64,000 nucleotides of DNA from Moraxellaceae bacterium (GTDB lineage Bacteria; Pseudomonadota; Gammaproteobacteria; Burkholderiales; Rhodocyclaceae), in assembly GCA_031119205.1 (NCBI GenBank), contig JAVHYF010000021.1:1-64000 (forward strand), in the 5' to 3' direction. This document shows, piece after piece, positions 1 through 9,198 of this stretch (its first letter is position 1; each line of letters begins with the position of its first letter). The translations under genes and the position numbers were made by a program. Below the pieces are notes generated by a model. The model did not search any database and was not told where the DNA came from. It saw only the letters and a list, made by a program, of their open reading frames with translations.

Positions 1-82
1 AACCGTGTCCGGCTTCGTGGCCATGGCTGTGGCCGTGATGGGCTTCATGCGCATCTTCGTGCGTTGTGGAGTTGGTGGTCAT
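1..82 (-). CDS. cyoD: Cytochrome o ubiquinol oxidase subunit IV, N-terminus (partial)
   Basis: This is the first 27 codons of a frame whose ATG (82-80) overlaps the stop codon of cyoC in an ATGA arrangement; the rest lies beyond the window edge. The visible N-terminus is hydrophilic and holds eight histidines, a His-rich lead-in seen in many CyoD proteins before the three membrane helices. The identification rests mainly on position, because cyoD follows cyoC in cyoABCD operons. Subunit IV is a small inner-membrane protein needed for assembly of the cytochrome bo3 quinol oxidase. Nothing of the membrane domain can be seen here. Confidence 0.8.
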   Translation of the reverse strand, partial: MTTNSTTHEDAHEAHHGHSHGHEAGHG

Positions 83-726
83 CCGACGACTCCCATGAGA
101 TAGACGACAGAGAATACGCCGATCCAGACGACGTCGAGGAAGTGCCAGAACATCGAAAGGCACATCAGGCGGCGGCGGTTTTCCGGGATCAGGCCGTGCA
201 TGCCGACCTGTACCATCAGCGTCACCAGCCAGATGATGCCGAAGGTGACGTGCAGGCCGTGGGTGCCGACCAGCGTGAAGAAGGACGACAGGAAGGCACT
301 GCGTTGCGGGCCGGCGCCCTGATGGATCAGGTGGGCGAACTCGTAGATTTCCACCGCGAGGAAGCCCAGGCCCAGCAGGCCGGTGACGCCCAGCCAGCCC
401 AGCACCTGCGCCTTGCGCTTGTTCTGCGCGCCGATCATGGCGAAGCCATAGGTGATCGACGACAGCAGCAGCAACGCGGTGTTGAAGGCTACCAGGCTCA
501 GATCGAACAGGTCGGCACCGGACGGGCCGGCGGCGTAGCTTTTGCCGAGCACGGCGTAGGTGGCGAACAGCACCGCGAAGATGAGGCAGTCGCTCATCAG
601 GTACAGCCAGAAACCCAGCAGCGTGCCCTGTTGCGGGTGGTGGTCGCCGTTGTCGTAGAACACCGGTGTTTCGTTGCTTGCAGCGTCAGCGCCGTTGGCG
701 GTGGCAAGAGTCGGTTGAAGGCTCAT
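79..726 (-). CDS. cyoC: Cytochrome o ubiquinol oxidase subunit III
   Basis: The 215-residue protein has five hydrophobic helices and matches the length and organisation of CyoC, the heme-copper oxidase subunit III of cytochrome bo3. Characteristic stretches are the GTLLGFWLYLMSDC helix near residue 35 and the THGLHVTFGIIW helix near 155. It sits in the inner membrane next to subunit I and carries no redox centre. It begins 12 bp after the cyoB stop codon and overlaps cyoD, so it is translated from the same operon mRNA. The start is an ATG at 726. Confidence 0.97.
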   Translation of the reverse strand: MSLQPTLATANGADAASNETPVFYDNGDHHPQQGTLLGFWLYLMSDCLIFAVLFATYAVLGKSYAAGPSGADLFDLSLVAFNTALLLLSSITYGFAMIGAQNKRKAQVLGWLGVTGLLGLGFLAVEIYEFAHLIHQGAGPQRSAFLSSFFTLVGTHGLHVTFGIIWLVTLMVQVGMHGLIPENRRRLMCLSMFWHFLDVVWIGVFSVVYLMGVVG

Positions 727-738
727 GTCGTGTCTGCC

Positions 739-2745
739 TCAGGCCTGCGCGGCGGCCAGCGCACGCGTGCGCTCGTCTTCGCAACGCGCCACTTCCTCGG
801 CGGGGATGTAGTAGTCGCGCTTGTAGTTGAAGGTGTGATAGATGCTGCCCGCCACCACGGCCAGGAAGAGCAGGCCGGCGACCAGCCACATGTGCCAGAT
901 CAGCGCGAAGCCCAAGGCCGTCGACAGGCCGGCGATGATGATGCCGGCGCCGGTGTTCTTCGGCATGTGGATGGGCTTGAAGCCGCTCAGCGGACGCTGC
1001 GCGCCACGGCGCTTCATGTCGTACCAGGCGTCGTTGTCATGCACGACCGGCGTGAAGGCGAAGTTGTAGTCCGGCGGCGGCGAAGAGGTGGACCACTCCA
1101 GCGAACGGCCATCCCAGGGGTCGCCCGTGAGGTCGCGCAGCTGGTCGCGCTTCAGGTAGCTGACCACCAGTTGCACGAGGAAGGCGCCGATACCCAGTGC
1201 GATCAGCACCGCGCCGAAGGCGGCGATGACGAACCAGATCTGCAGCGAAGGGTCGTCGAAGTGGCTCATGCGACGGGTGACGCCCATCAGGCCCAGCACG
1301 TAGAGCGGCATGAAGGCGAAGAAGAAGCCGATCTGCCAGAACCAGAACGACAGCTTGCCCCAGAAGGGATCGAGCTTGTAGCCGAAGGCCTTGGGGAACC
1401 AGAACACGATGCCCGCGAGCAGGCCGAACAGCACCCCGCCGATGATCACGTTGTGGAAGTGCGCCACGAGGAACAGGCTGTTGTGCAGCACGAAGTCGGC
1501 CGGCGGCACGGCGAGCAGCACGCCGGTCATGCCACCGATGACGAAGGTGACCATGAAGCCCACGGTCCACAGCATCGGCACGTCGAAGTTGATGCGGCCG
1601 CGGTACATGGTGAACAACCAGTTGAAGATCTTCGCCCCGGTGGGGATCGAGATGATCATCGTGGTGATGCCGAAGAAGGAGTTCACGCTGGCGCCCGAGC
1701 CCATCGTGAAGAAGTGGTGCAGCCACACCAGGTACGACAGGATGGTGATCACGACGGTGGCATACACCATCGAGGCGTAGCCGAACAGGCGCTTGCGGCT
1801 GAAGGCGGCGACGATCTCGGAGAAGATGCCGAAGGCCGGCAGCACCAGGATGTACACCTCCGGGTGGCCCCAGATCCAGATCAGGTTCACGTACATCATG
1901 GGGTTGCCGCCCAGATCGTTCGTGAAGAAGTTGGTGCCCAGGTAGCGGTCGGCGGTCAGCAGCGCCAGCGTGGCGGTCAGGATCGGGAAGGTCGCCACGA
2001 TCAGGATGTTGGCGCACAGCGAAGTCCAGGTGAACACCGGCATGCGCATCATCGTCATGCCCGGTGCGCGCATCTTGATGATGGTCGCGATCAGGTTGAT
2101 GCCTGACAGCGTGGTGCCGACCCCGGCGACCTGTAATGACCATATGTAGTAGTCGACGCCCACCCCCGGGCTGGCGAGGATGCCGGACAGCGGCGGATAG
2201 GCCAGCCAGCCGGTGCGCGCGAATTCGCCGACGAACAGCGAGGCCATGATCAGCACGGCGCCGCCAGCGGTCATCCAGAAGCTGAAGTTGTTCAGGAAGG
2301 GGAAGGCCACGTCGCGCGCGCCGATCTGCAGCGGCACGAGGTAGTTCATGAAGCCGGTGATCAGCGGCATCGCCACGAAGAAGATCATGATCACGCCGTG
2401 GGCGGTGAAGATCTGGTCGTAGTGGTGTGGCGGCAGGTAACCGACGCTGTCGCCGAAGGCGACGGCCTGCTGCAGGCGCATCATGATCGCGTCGGCGAAG
2501 CCACGCAGCAGCATCACCAGACCGAGGATCATGTACATGATGCCGATCTTCTTGTGGTCGATGCTGGTCAGCCAGTCGCGCCACAGCGGGCCCCACACGC
2601 GGTACTTCGTCATCAGGGCGAGCATGGCGCTGCCGCCGAGCACCACCATGGCGAAGGTGGCCCAGATGATGGGGTCATGGGGAATCGCGTCCGGGCCGAG
2701 GCGGCCGAACACGAGCTTCTGCAAATCGAGGGATTCTGTAGACAT
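739..2745 (-). CDS. cyoB: Cytochrome o ubiquinol oxidase subunit I
   Basis: The 668-residue catalytic subunit of cytochrome bo3 oxidizes ubiquinol, reduces O2 to water and pumps protons. The heme-copper core is intact: the [11 protein letters not shown] helix carries a low-spin heme ligand, WGHPEVY carries the CuB histidine and the His-Tyr cross-link pair, and WLHHFFTMG carries the other two CuB histidines. The open frame extends upstream to 2931, but that extension is Arg/Pro-rich and overlaps cyoA. The ATG at 2745 gives the family N-terminus (MSTESLDL) and the usual length of about 660 residues. It lies 28 bp after cyoA. Confidence 0.98.
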   Translation of the reverse strand: MSTESLDLQKLVFGRLGPDAIPHDPIIWATFAMVVLGGSAMLALMTKYRVWGPLWRDWLTSIDHKKIGIMYMILGLVMLLRGFADAIMMRLQQAVAFGDSVGYLPPHHYDQIFTAHGVIMIFFVAMPLITGFMNYLVPLQIGARDVAFPFLNNFSFWMTAGGAVLIMASLFVGEFARTGWLAYPPLSGILASPGVGVDYYIWSLQVAGVGTTLSGINLIATIIKMRAPGMTMMRMPVFTWTSLCANILIVATFPILTATLALLTADRYLGTNFFTNDLGGNPMMYVNLIWIWGHPEVYILVLPAFGIFSEIVAAFSRKRLFGYASMVYATVVITILSYLVWLHHFFTMGSGASVNSFFGITTMIISIPTGAKIFNWLFTMYRGRINFDVPMLWTVGFMVTFVIGGMTGVLLAVPPADFVLHNSLFLVAHFHNVIIGGVLFGLLAGIVFWFPKAFGYKLDPFWGKLSFWFWQIGFFFAFMPLYVLGLMGVTRRMSHFDDPSLQIWFVIAAFGAVLIALGIGAFLVQLVVSYLKRDQLRDLTGDPWDGRSLEWSTSSPPPDYNFAFTPVVHDNDAWYDMKRRGAQRPLSGFKPIHMPKNTGAGIIIAGLSTALGFALIWHMWLVAGLLFLAVVAGSIYHTFNYKRDYYIPAEEVARCEDERTRALAAAQA

Positions 2746-2773
2746 CTGTCGAGCGCTCGCGGGAGTGGCCGCC

Positions 2774-3934
2774 TCAGTTGAGGACGGTCGCGTCGGAGGA
2801 TTGGTCGGCGGAAAGCGTGTTGGCGGACAGCGGGCTGATCGTCGTCGGGCCCTGCGTGGTCGGCAGCGGCGCACCACTCGGGTTGTCCGGCGTGCACAGG
2901 GCGGCGCCGACATACAGGCGGGTGCCGCCACGCCATTGCTTGCTTTCGAGGTAGGCCAGGCCGGCGCGGCCCATGCCGCCCGCGGCGTCGATGGCCATCA
3001 TCTCGGACATGCACATCTTGCTGGCGTCTACGCAGCGGTTGACGATGGCCTCCCACAGTTTGGGATCCACGTTGCCGAAGCGGCGCACCGGTTCGCGCGT
3101 GCTGGGTTGTTCCAGCTGCAGGAAGACCGAGCGGTTCAGCGCTTCGCCATCCTTGCGGTGGGCTTCCACCCAGCGGTCGAAGCCGGCGTCGGACAGGCCG
3201 TGGAACTTGAAGCGCATGTGCGAGAAGCCGTCGCCGCTGAAGTTGGCGGAGAAGCCGTCATACACGCCGGCACGGTTGATGATGGCGTGCAGCTTGGTCT
3301 CCATGCCCGGCATGGCGTAGATCATGCCGGCCAGCGCCGGCACGTAGAAGGCGTTCATCACGGTCGAAGACGTGATCTGGAACTGGATCGGGCGGTCCAC
3401 CGGCACGGCCATCTCGTTCACCGTCGCGATGCCCTGCTCCGGGTAGATGAACAACCACTTCCAGTCCAGCGCCACCACCTGGACCACCATTGGCTTGACC
3501 TGCGGGTCCAGCGGGCGGGTGGCGTCGATGCGCTCCAGCGGTCGCCACGGGTCCAGCTTGTGGGTGCTGATCCAGGTCAGCGCGCCCAGGGCGATGATGA
3601 TTAGCAGCGGTGCGCCCCAGATCACCAGTTCGAGACGGGTGGAGTGGTCCCAGTCCGGGCTGTAGGTCGCTTCCTTGTTGGATTCGCGGTAACGCCAGGC
3701 GAACAGCAGGGTGAGTGCGATCACCGGAACGATGATCAGCAGCATCAGCAGGGTGGAGGTAACGATCAGATCCGCTTGCTGGGCGGCGATGTCGCCCGAG
3801 GGATTCATGACCACCATGTCGCAACCACCGAGGAATAAGGCTGACAGCAGCGACGCAGGCAGCACGATCCCGGGATTGAAGCGGCCACGAGGGTGTGGGC
3901 GGGAGGCGTGAGGCATGGAGTGTATCGGAGACAT
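2774..3934 (-). CDS. cyoA: Cytochrome o ubiquinol oxidase subunit II (lipoprotein)
   Basis: The 386-residue protein has an N-terminal signal with a lipobox (LGGC, Cys38), two membrane helices, and a periplasmic cupredoxin-fold domain followed by the CyoA C-terminal region. The CuA cysteine/histidine cluster of cytochrome c oxidases is absent, as expected for a quinol oxidase. The ATG at 3934 is preferred because GGAAG stands about six bases upstream; the ATG at 3916 lacks such a site, and longer forms would put non-signal sequence ahead of the lipobox. It heads the cyoABCD operon, and the divergent spacer upstream contains an FNR-like box. Confidence 0.96.
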   Translation of the reverse strand: MSPIHSMPHASRPHPRGRFNPGIVLPASLLSALFLGGCDMVVMNPSGDIAAQQADLIVTSTLLMLLIIVPVIALTLLFAWRYRESNKEATYSPDWDHSTRLELVIWGAPLLIIIALGALTWISTHKLDPWRPLERIDATRPLDPQVKPMVVQVVALDWKWLFIYPEQGIATVNEMAVPVDRPIQFQITSSTVMNAFYVPALAGMIYAMPGMETKLHAIINRAGVYDGFSANFSGDGFSHMRFKFHGLSDAGFDRWVEAHRKDGEALNRSVFLQLEQPSTREPVRRFGNVDPKLWEAIVNRCVDASKMCMSEMMAIDAAGGMGRAGLAYLESKQWRGGTRLYVGAALCTPDNPSGAPLPTTQGPTTISPLSANTLSADQSSDATVLN

Positions 3935-3992
3935 TGAACTTCCGGGCGCGCGGGTAATCCTGACTTGTGCGCGGCGGTGCAATATAGCCTTA

Positions 3993-4006
3993 TTGACCTG
4001 GATCAA
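3993..4006. promoter_or_regulatory. FNR/ANR-type box between cyoA and the MFS gene
   Basis: TTGAC-CTGG-ATCAA matches the FNR/ANR dyad TTGAT-N4-ATCAA with one mismatch. On the cyoA side a TATATT-like -10 lies six bases beyond the box, placing the box over the -35/spacer region. That is a repressing position, consistent with known ANR/FNR repression of cyo genes at low oxygen. A second small palindrome, GGACA-TTT-TGTCC, lies at 4012-4024. The motif is seen directly; the repression is inferred. Confidence 0.72.
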
Positions 4007-4061
4007 CGATAGGACATTTTGTCCCACCCTCCCAACCCGAGAGCCCATCAGAGCGTTCGCC

Positions 4062-5423
4062 ATGACAGATACAACAAGCTCCGTAACGCCGGCCATCTAT
4101 CGCCCGGTCCCCCAGAGAGAGACAAGCAGCATCCATGACTCCGAGCAGAAGACGAAGCAGGAGCACGAGCGCGTGGCGCCCGGCGACATTGCCGTCGGTG
4201 TGGTGATCGGCCGCGCATCCGAGTACTTCGATTTCTTCGTCTTCGGTATCGCTTCGGTACTGGTCTTCCCGGCGGTGTTCTTCCCGTTCGTGGATCGTCT
4301 GCAAGGCACCCTGTATGCCTTCCTGTTGTTCGCCTCCGCCTTCGTGGTGAGGCCGATCGGTACCCTGATCGGCATGGAGATGCAGCGTCGCTTCGGTCGC
4401 AGCACCAAGATGACCGCCGCGCTGTTCCTGCTCGGTTGTTCCACCGCCGGCATGGCGCTGTTGCCCGGCTACGAAAGCCTGGGCGTGGCGGCGATCGCGC
4501 TGCTGGCGCTGTGCCGCATCGGCCAGGGCATCGCGATGGGAGCTTCGTGGGATGGATTGCCCTCGCTGCTGGCGCTGAACTCGCCGCCGCACCGCCGCGG
4601 CTGGTACGCCATGCTGGCTCAGCTGGGGGCGCCGCTGGGCTTCCTGATCGCCTGCAGCCTGTTCGCCTACCTGTGGGGCAACCTGCAGACCAGTGACTTC
4701 CTCGGCTGGGGCTGGCGCTATCCGTTCTATGCCGCGTTCGCCATCAACGTGGTGGCGCTGTTCGCCCGCCTGCGGCTGGTGGTGACGCATGAGTACGAGC
4801 GCGATCTCGAAGACTTCGAGCTGGAGCCCTGCAACGAGCGCGAGCTGTTCCGCGAGCAGGGCACCAACATCCTGATCGGCGCCTTCGCCGCGCTCGCCAG
4901 CTTCGCGCTGTTCCACATCGTCACGGTGTTTCCGCTGTCGTGGATCCTGCACTACTCCGACCAGGCCATCATCGACTTCCTCGGCGTGCAGATCGTGGGC
5001 GCACTGCTGGCTGCTGCCGCCATGCCGGTGTCCGGCCTCGTTGCCGACCGCATCGGGCGCCGTAGCACACTGGCATTGCTGGCCATCCTGATCGGCGTGT
5101 TCAGTCTGCTGGTGCCCTTCCTGCTCGATGGCGGCGTGCTCGGGCAGGACCTGTTCATCCTCGTCGGCTTCGTGCTGCTGGGCTTGTCCTATGGTCAGGC
5201 GGCGGGCACGGTGACCGCCAACTTCGCACCGCGCTTCCGCTACACCGGCGCAGCGCTGACCTCCGACCTAGCCTGGTTGTTCGGCGCGGCCTTCGCCCCG
5301 CTGGTGGCGCTCGGCCTGTCGTCACGTTTCGGCCTCATCGCGGTGACGGTGTACCTGCTGTCCGGATGTGCCTGCACCCTGCTGGCGCTGCGCGCCAACA
5401 AGTGGCTGTCCGAGCGCGATTGA
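4062..5423 (+). CDS. MFS transporter of the metabolite:H+ symporter (MHS) type
   Basis: The 453-residue protein is predicted to have 12 membrane helices. Motifs include ASEYFDFFVFG in helix 1 (the MHS/ProP/KgtP-type counterpart of EWYDF), a following VRPIGTLIG region, and a DRIGRR loop between the two halves. The substrate cannot be read from sequence; the family carries organic acids, shikimate, betaine/proline and similar solutes with protons. A hydrophilic N-terminal stretch of about 40 residues precedes helix 1. The ATG at 4062 is chosen over an upstream in-frame ATG (3915) that would run back over cyoA. It is divergent from cyoA and ends at a bidirectional terminator. Confidence 0.88.
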   Translation: MTDTTSSVTPAIYRPVPQRETSSIHDSEQKTKQEHERVAPGDIAVGVVIGRASEYFDFFVFGIASVLVFPAVFFPFVDRLQGTLYAFLLFASAFVVRPIGTLIGMEMQRRFGRSTKMTAALFLLGCSTAGMALLPGYESLGVAAIALLALCRIGQGIAMGASWDGLPSLLALNSPPHRRGWYAMLAQLGAPLGFLIACSLFAYLWGNLQTSDFLGWGWRYPFYAAFAINVVALFARLRLVVTHEYERDLEDFELEPCNERELFREQGTNILIGAFAALASFALFHIVTVFPLSWILHYSDQAIIDFLGVQIVGALLAAAAMPVSGLVADRIGRRSTLALLAILIGVFSLLVPFLLDGGVLGQDLFILVGFVLLGLSYGQAAGTVTANFAPRFRYTGAALTSDLAWLFGAAFAPLVALGLSSRFGLIAVTVYLLSGCACTLLALRANKWLSERD

Positions 5424-5437
5424 CGCAGCACTTCGCC

Positions 5438-5473
5438 AATGAAAACGCCGGCCCACGGGCCGGCGTTTTCATT
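5438..5473. terminator. Bidirectional intrinsic terminator, MFS / amtB
   Basis: A perfect 17-bp inverted repeat (5438-5454 and 5457-5473) has a GC-rich core (CGCCGGCCC) and flanking AAAA/TTTT, so it can terminate on either strand. It lies 15 bp after the MFS stop codon and 27 bp after the amtB stop codon, between the convergent genes. Confidence 0.93.
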
Positions 5474-5499
5474 CGTACCGCAGCAGTCGCTTGCCAGGA

Positions 5500-6702
5500 T
5501 TACCAGAGCGTTTCGCGCTCTGCCGTCGCACCGATCTTGTGGATGGTCAGGTCGGCTCCGGCGAATTCCTGCTCCGGGTCCAGGCGCAGGCCGCTGAGCA
5601 ATTTCAACGCGCCGTAGACGATGCCCGCGCCGACGACCGCCACGGCGATGCCGCCAACGGTGCCGATGATCTGCGACATCAGGCTGACGCCGCCAAGACC
5701 GCCGAGTGACTGGCTGCCGAAGATGCCGGCGGCGATGCCGCCCCAGGCGCCGCACAGGCCGTGCAGCGGCCACACGCCCAGCACGTCGTCGATCTTCCAG
5801 CGGTTCTGCGTGAGCGTGAACAGGATGACGAACAGCGCGCCGGCGATGCTGCCGACCACCAGTGCGCCCAGCGGGTGCATCAGGTCGGAACCGGCGCACA
5901 CGGCGACCAGGCCGGCCAGCGGGCCGTTGTGCACGAAGCCCGGGTCATTGCGGCCGACCAGCAGTGCGGCCAGCGTGCCGCCCACCATCGCCATCAGCGA
6001 ATTGACCGCCACCAGGCCGCTGATGGCCTGCATGGTCTGTGCGCTCATCACGTTGAAGCCAAACCAGCCGACGGTGAGGATCCACGCGCCCAGCGCCAGG
6101 AAGGGAATGCTTGAGGGCGGGTGGGCGGAGATGGCGCCGTCCTTGTTGTAGCGACCACGGCGTGCGCCGAGCAGCAGCACGGCGACGAGGCCGATCCAGC
6201 CGCCGACGGCGTGCACCACGATGCTGCCGGCGAAGTCATGGAACTTGGCGCCGTAGCTGGCTTCCAGCCAGGCCTGAAGGCCCAGGTTGCCGTTCCAGGC
6301 GATGCCCTCGAAGAACGGATAGACGAAGCCGACGATCAGGAAGGTGGCGGCGAGTTGCGGCGAGAACTTCGCCCGTTCCGCGATGCCGCCCGACACGATG
6401 GCCGGGATGGCCGCGGCGAAGGTCAGCAGGAAGAAGAACTTGGTGAGGTCGTAGCCGCTCTTCTGCGCCAGCACGTCGGCGCTGCTGAAGAAGTCCACGC
6501 CGTAGGCAATGCTGTAACCGATGAAGAAGTACGCGACGGTGGACATGGCGAAGTCGCTGAGGATCTTCACCAAGGCGTTCACCTGGTTCTTCTTGCGGAC
6601 GGTGCCGACTTCCAGGAAGGCAAAGCCGGCGTGCATGGCGAGCACCATGATGGCGCCAAGCAGGATGAATAGAACGTCGTTCGGGCTGTATGTCTGCTCC
6701 AC
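5500..6702 (-). CDS. amtB: Ammonium transporter
   Basis: The 400-residue Amt/MEP/Rh channel protein conducts ammonium across the inner membrane. Both pore histidines are present (His164 in VVHAVGG and His314 in PLHGLCG), as are the conserved Asp156 and the SGGIAERAKF signature near 104-113. Eleven membrane helices fit the sequence. There is no long cleavable signal peptide. Translation starts at a GTG (6702) with GGAG seven bases upstream. No glnK (PII) gene lies beside it, unlike the usual glnK-amtB pair. Upstream are a sigma-54 promoter and an NtrC-like site, indicating nitrogen-limitation control. Confidence 0.96.
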   Translation of the reverse strand: MEQTYSPNDVLFILLGAIMVLAMHAGFAFLEVGTVRKKNQVNALVKILSDFAMSTVAYFFIGYSIAYGVDFFSSADVLAQKSGYDLTKFFFLLTFAAAIPAIVSGGIAERAKFSPQLAATFLIVGFVYPFFEGIAWNGNLGLQAWLEASYGAKFHDFAGSIVVHAVGGWIGLVAVLLLGARRGRYNKDGAISAHPPSSIPFLALGAWILTVGWFGFNVMSAQTMQAISGLVAVNSLMAMVGGTLAALLVGRNDPGFVHNGPLAGLVAVCAGSDLMHPLGALVVGSIAGALFVILFTLTQNRWKIDDVLGVWPLHGLCGAWGGIAAGIFGSQSLGGLGGVSLMSQIIGTVGGIAVAVVGAGIVYGALKLLSGLRLDPEQEFAGADLTIHKIGATAERETLW

Positions 6703-6737
6703 TTTGGGGCTCCGTGATGTTTGACGGCGGTGGATGA

Positions 6738-6753
6738 AGCAGAAAGCGAGCCA
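6738..6753 (-). promoter_or_regulatory. Sigma-54 (-24/-12) promoter of amtB
   Basis: Read on the minus strand, TGGCTCG-CTTT-CTGCT matches the RpoN consensus TGGCACG-N4-TTGCW, with invariant GG and GC separated by exactly 10 nt. The -12 element lies about 37 nt from the amtB GTG, giving a leader of roughly 25 nt. The rest of the 6703-7024 spacer holds the NtrC-like site and no gene that I can see. Confidence 0.85.
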
Positions 6754-6804
6754 GATTATTGTCGTTGTAATTCAGTTGTTTAGAGGTGCGTGCGGCTGCA
6801 TGAA

Positions 6805-6821
6805 TGCACTTATGTGGTGCT
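6805..6821. promoter_or_regulatory. NtrC-type enhancer site upstream of amtB
   Basis: TGCACT-TATGT-GGTGCT matches the NtrC dyad TGCACC-N5-GGTGCA, with one mismatch in each half. It lies about 50 bp upstream of the -24 element, a normal position for an enhancer of a sigma-54 promoter. Confidence 0.8.
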
Positions 6822-7024
6822 TGTGCATTGCGATTCGTGCCCTGTATTGGTGATTCTGGCCGTGTTTTTGCCCGAATATGAGCCAGTTCTCAGCGTGGTA
6901 TGAGCGGGTCTGGTGCGTGATTTCCGGAGGTGCGACGGGGCGCGGGGCGGCAGGCGGACGCCTCTGGCCCACGGATCCCGGCTGAGCGAGGGCAGGGCTG
7001 GTGGCGTCCGGCCGGAGAGCCGGC

Positions 7025-9187
7025 TCAGTTGGGTTGCTGGCTGCGCAGCAGCCAGGCAGGCACGGCGTCCGCGGCCATCGGACGGGCGAACAGGTAGCCC
7101 TGGAATTCGTCGCAGCCCAGGCCGATGAGGGTGGCCAGTTCCAGTTCGTTCTCCACGCCCTCGGCGACCACCTTCATGCCGAGGCCGTGGCCGAGTGAGA
7201 TGACCGCGCGCGGGATCAGCAAGGCCTGGCCGCCACGGTCACAGCCGTTGACGAAGGAGCGGTCGATCTTCAGCGTGTCCAGCGGAAGACGGCCAAGGTA
7301 GGCGAGCGAGGAGTAGCCGGTGCCGAAGTCATCCACCGCTACGCCGACGCCCAGCGCCTTGATGTCGGCCAGCACGCGCGCGGTGTGCGCCACGTCGCCG
7401 ACCAGCATGCTCTCGGTGATTTCCAGCTCCAGCGCGCGTCCGTCGAGGCCGGTCTCCTGCAGCGTGTCGCGCACGAGGCTGGCGATGTCCTGCTCCTGGA
7501 AGAGGCGGGCCGACAGGTTGACCGCCACATGCAGCGATGCGTGCCCCACGGTGCGCGGCCAGGTGCGCGCCTGCTGACAGGCCTCGCGCAGCACGAAGGT
7601 GGTCAGTGCCGGCATGAGGCCGATTTCTTCGGCAATCGGAATGAACTTGGCAGGTGATACCGCACCGCATTCCTCGCTGGTCCAGCGCAGCAGCGCTTCG
7701 AAACCGGTGACACGACGGTCCGCGCCAACCTTGGGCTGCAACACGACGCAGAATTCTTCACGTTCCAGCGCGCCGCGCAGTGAAGACTCCAGCTGCAGGC
7801 GCTCGGTCGCCGCGGTGTTGAGCGAACCGGTGAAGAAGCTGTACTGGTTCTTGCCGCGTGACTTGGACAGGTACATCGCCGCGTCGGCGTGGCGCATCAG
7901 GGTGTCGAGGTCGTCGCCATCGGCGGGGTAGCGCGCGGCGCCGATGCTGCACGACACACGCAGTTCCTGCTCTTCCACCACCAGCGGCTCGGCGATGCTG
8001 GCGAGCACGCGGTCGAGGATGCGTTCGGTTTCGCCGTCAGTGCCGTGATCGGTGAGGATCAGCACGAATTCGTCGCCGCCGTAGCGCGCCACCGTGTCGC
8101 TGTCGCGCAGGCAGTGCGACAGCCGTTGGGAGACTTCGACGAGCAGGCTGTCGCCCGCGGCATGGCCCAGGCTGTCGTTGATCAGCTTGAAATTGTCGAG
8201 GTCGATGAACGCCACGGTGACACCACCGCCATGGCGGCGCACGATGCGGATGGCATGGTCGAGGCGCTCGTCGAGCAGGTGGCGGTTGGGCAGGCCGGTG
8301 AGCAGGTCGTGGTTGGCCTGGTACTCCAGTTGCGCCTGCACGCGGCGACGTTCGCTGACGTCTTCCACCGTGCCTTCGTAGTACAGCACGCTGCCATCGG
8401 GTGCGACGACGGCGTGGGCGTTCTCGGCGATCCAGATGCGCTGGCCATCGCGCCGCATGACTTCGGATTCGAAGGCCACCACGCGGCCGTGCTCGCGGAT
8501 GCGGCGCTTGAATTCCGCGCGCCGCTTCGGGTCGACATAGAGGTGGGTGCCGATGTCCTGCAGCGAGGTCATCAGCTCGCTGGGTGATGCGTAGCCGTAC
8601 AGCTTCGCCAGTGCCGGGTTGGCGGCAAGGTAATGGCCGTCGACACTGGTCTGGAAGATGCCGATCGCCGAGTTGTCGAAGATGCTGTGGTAGCGCAGCT
8701 CGGTTTCGATCTGCTGCTGCAGGGCTGCCACTTGCAGGGTGATGTCCTGCACGAAACCTTCCAGCACCATCTGGCCGTGTTCGTCGCGCACCTGGGTACC
8801 GCGTTCGACGACCCAGCGTACGCCGCCGTCACGGTGGCTGATGCGGTATTCCACGCGGTAGCGATCTCCCGCGGACAGCGCGGCCTCGATCTGCTCGCGC
8901 ACGGTGTTGCGGTCTTCGGGGTGGGTGATGGCCTCGTAACTGATCTCGCGATTGCCGACCAGGGCATCGCCGCTGTAACCGGTGAGCGCGCGGCAGCCTT
9001 CGCTGACGTACTGCATGGTCCAGTGCGCGTCGATCGAGCACCGGAACACCATGCCGTCGAGATTGCGCTCCAGCGTGCTGAGCATGCGCTGGTGGTCGAC
9101 GCCCATGCGCGCGTCGCCGGCCGTGCCTGCCAGGTCGTCGCTGCGGTTGCGGGTGAAAAGCCGTTGCAGGCTGATCGCGTCTTGCAT
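7025..9187 (-). CDS. PAS-PAS-GGDEF-EAL cyclic-di-GMP signalling protein
   Basis: The 720-residue cytoplasmic protein has two PAS/PAC modules (about 35-155 and 160-285), a GGDEF domain (about 290-450) and an EAL domain (about 465-715). GGDEF is intact (370-374) with an RxxD inhibitory site (361-364), so cyclase activity with feedback inhibition is possible. The EAL motif (497-499), DDFGTGYSSL and KIDRSF are also intact, so phosphodiesterase activity is possible as well. There is no membrane segment. The ATG at 9187 lies 11 bp after the stop of the NIT-like gene, implying co-transcription with it and perhaps with the chemoreceptor gene. The net activity cannot be predicted. Confidence 0.93.
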   Translation of the reverse strand: MQDAISLQRLFTRNRSDDLAGTAGDARMGVDHQRMLSTLERNLDGMVFRCSIDAHWTMQYVSEGCRALTGYSGDALVGNREISYEAITHPEDRNTVREQIEAALSAGDRYRVEYRISHRDGGVRWVVERGTQVRDEHGQMVLEGFVQDITLQVAALQQQIETELRYHSIFDNSAIGIFQTSVDGHYLAANPALAKLYGYASPSELMTSLQDIGTHLYVDPKRRAEFKRRIREHGRVVAFESEVMRRDGQRIWIAENAHAVVAPDGSVLYYEGTVEDVSERRRVQAQLEYQANHDLLTGLPNRHLLDERLDHAIRIVRRHGGGVTVAFIDLDNFKLINDSLGHAAGDSLLVEVSQRLSHCLRDSDTVARYGGDEFVLILTDHGTDGETERILDRVLASIAEPLVVEEQELRVSCSIGAARYPADGDDLDTLMRHADAAMYLSKSRGKNQYSFFTGSLNTAATERLQLESSLRGALEREEFCVVLQPKVGADRRVTGFEALLRWTSEECGAVSPAKFIPIAEEIGLMPALTTFVLREACQQARTWPRTVGHASLHVAVNLSARLFQEQDIASLVRDTLQETGLDGRALELEITESMLVGDVAHTARVLADIKALGVGVAVDDFGTGYSSLAYLGRLPLDTLKIDRSFVNGCDRGGQALLIPRAVISLGHGLGMKVVAEGVENELELATLIGLGCDEFQGYLFARPMAADAVPAWLLRSQQPN

Positions 9188-9198
9188 GGGGTGTGTTC

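Noticed and set aside
64-2106. A 680-codon plus-strand frame opposite cyoB/cyoC
   Set aside because: It has the same His/Gln/Arg/Ala-rich shadow composition and lies opposite the heme-copper oxidase genes.
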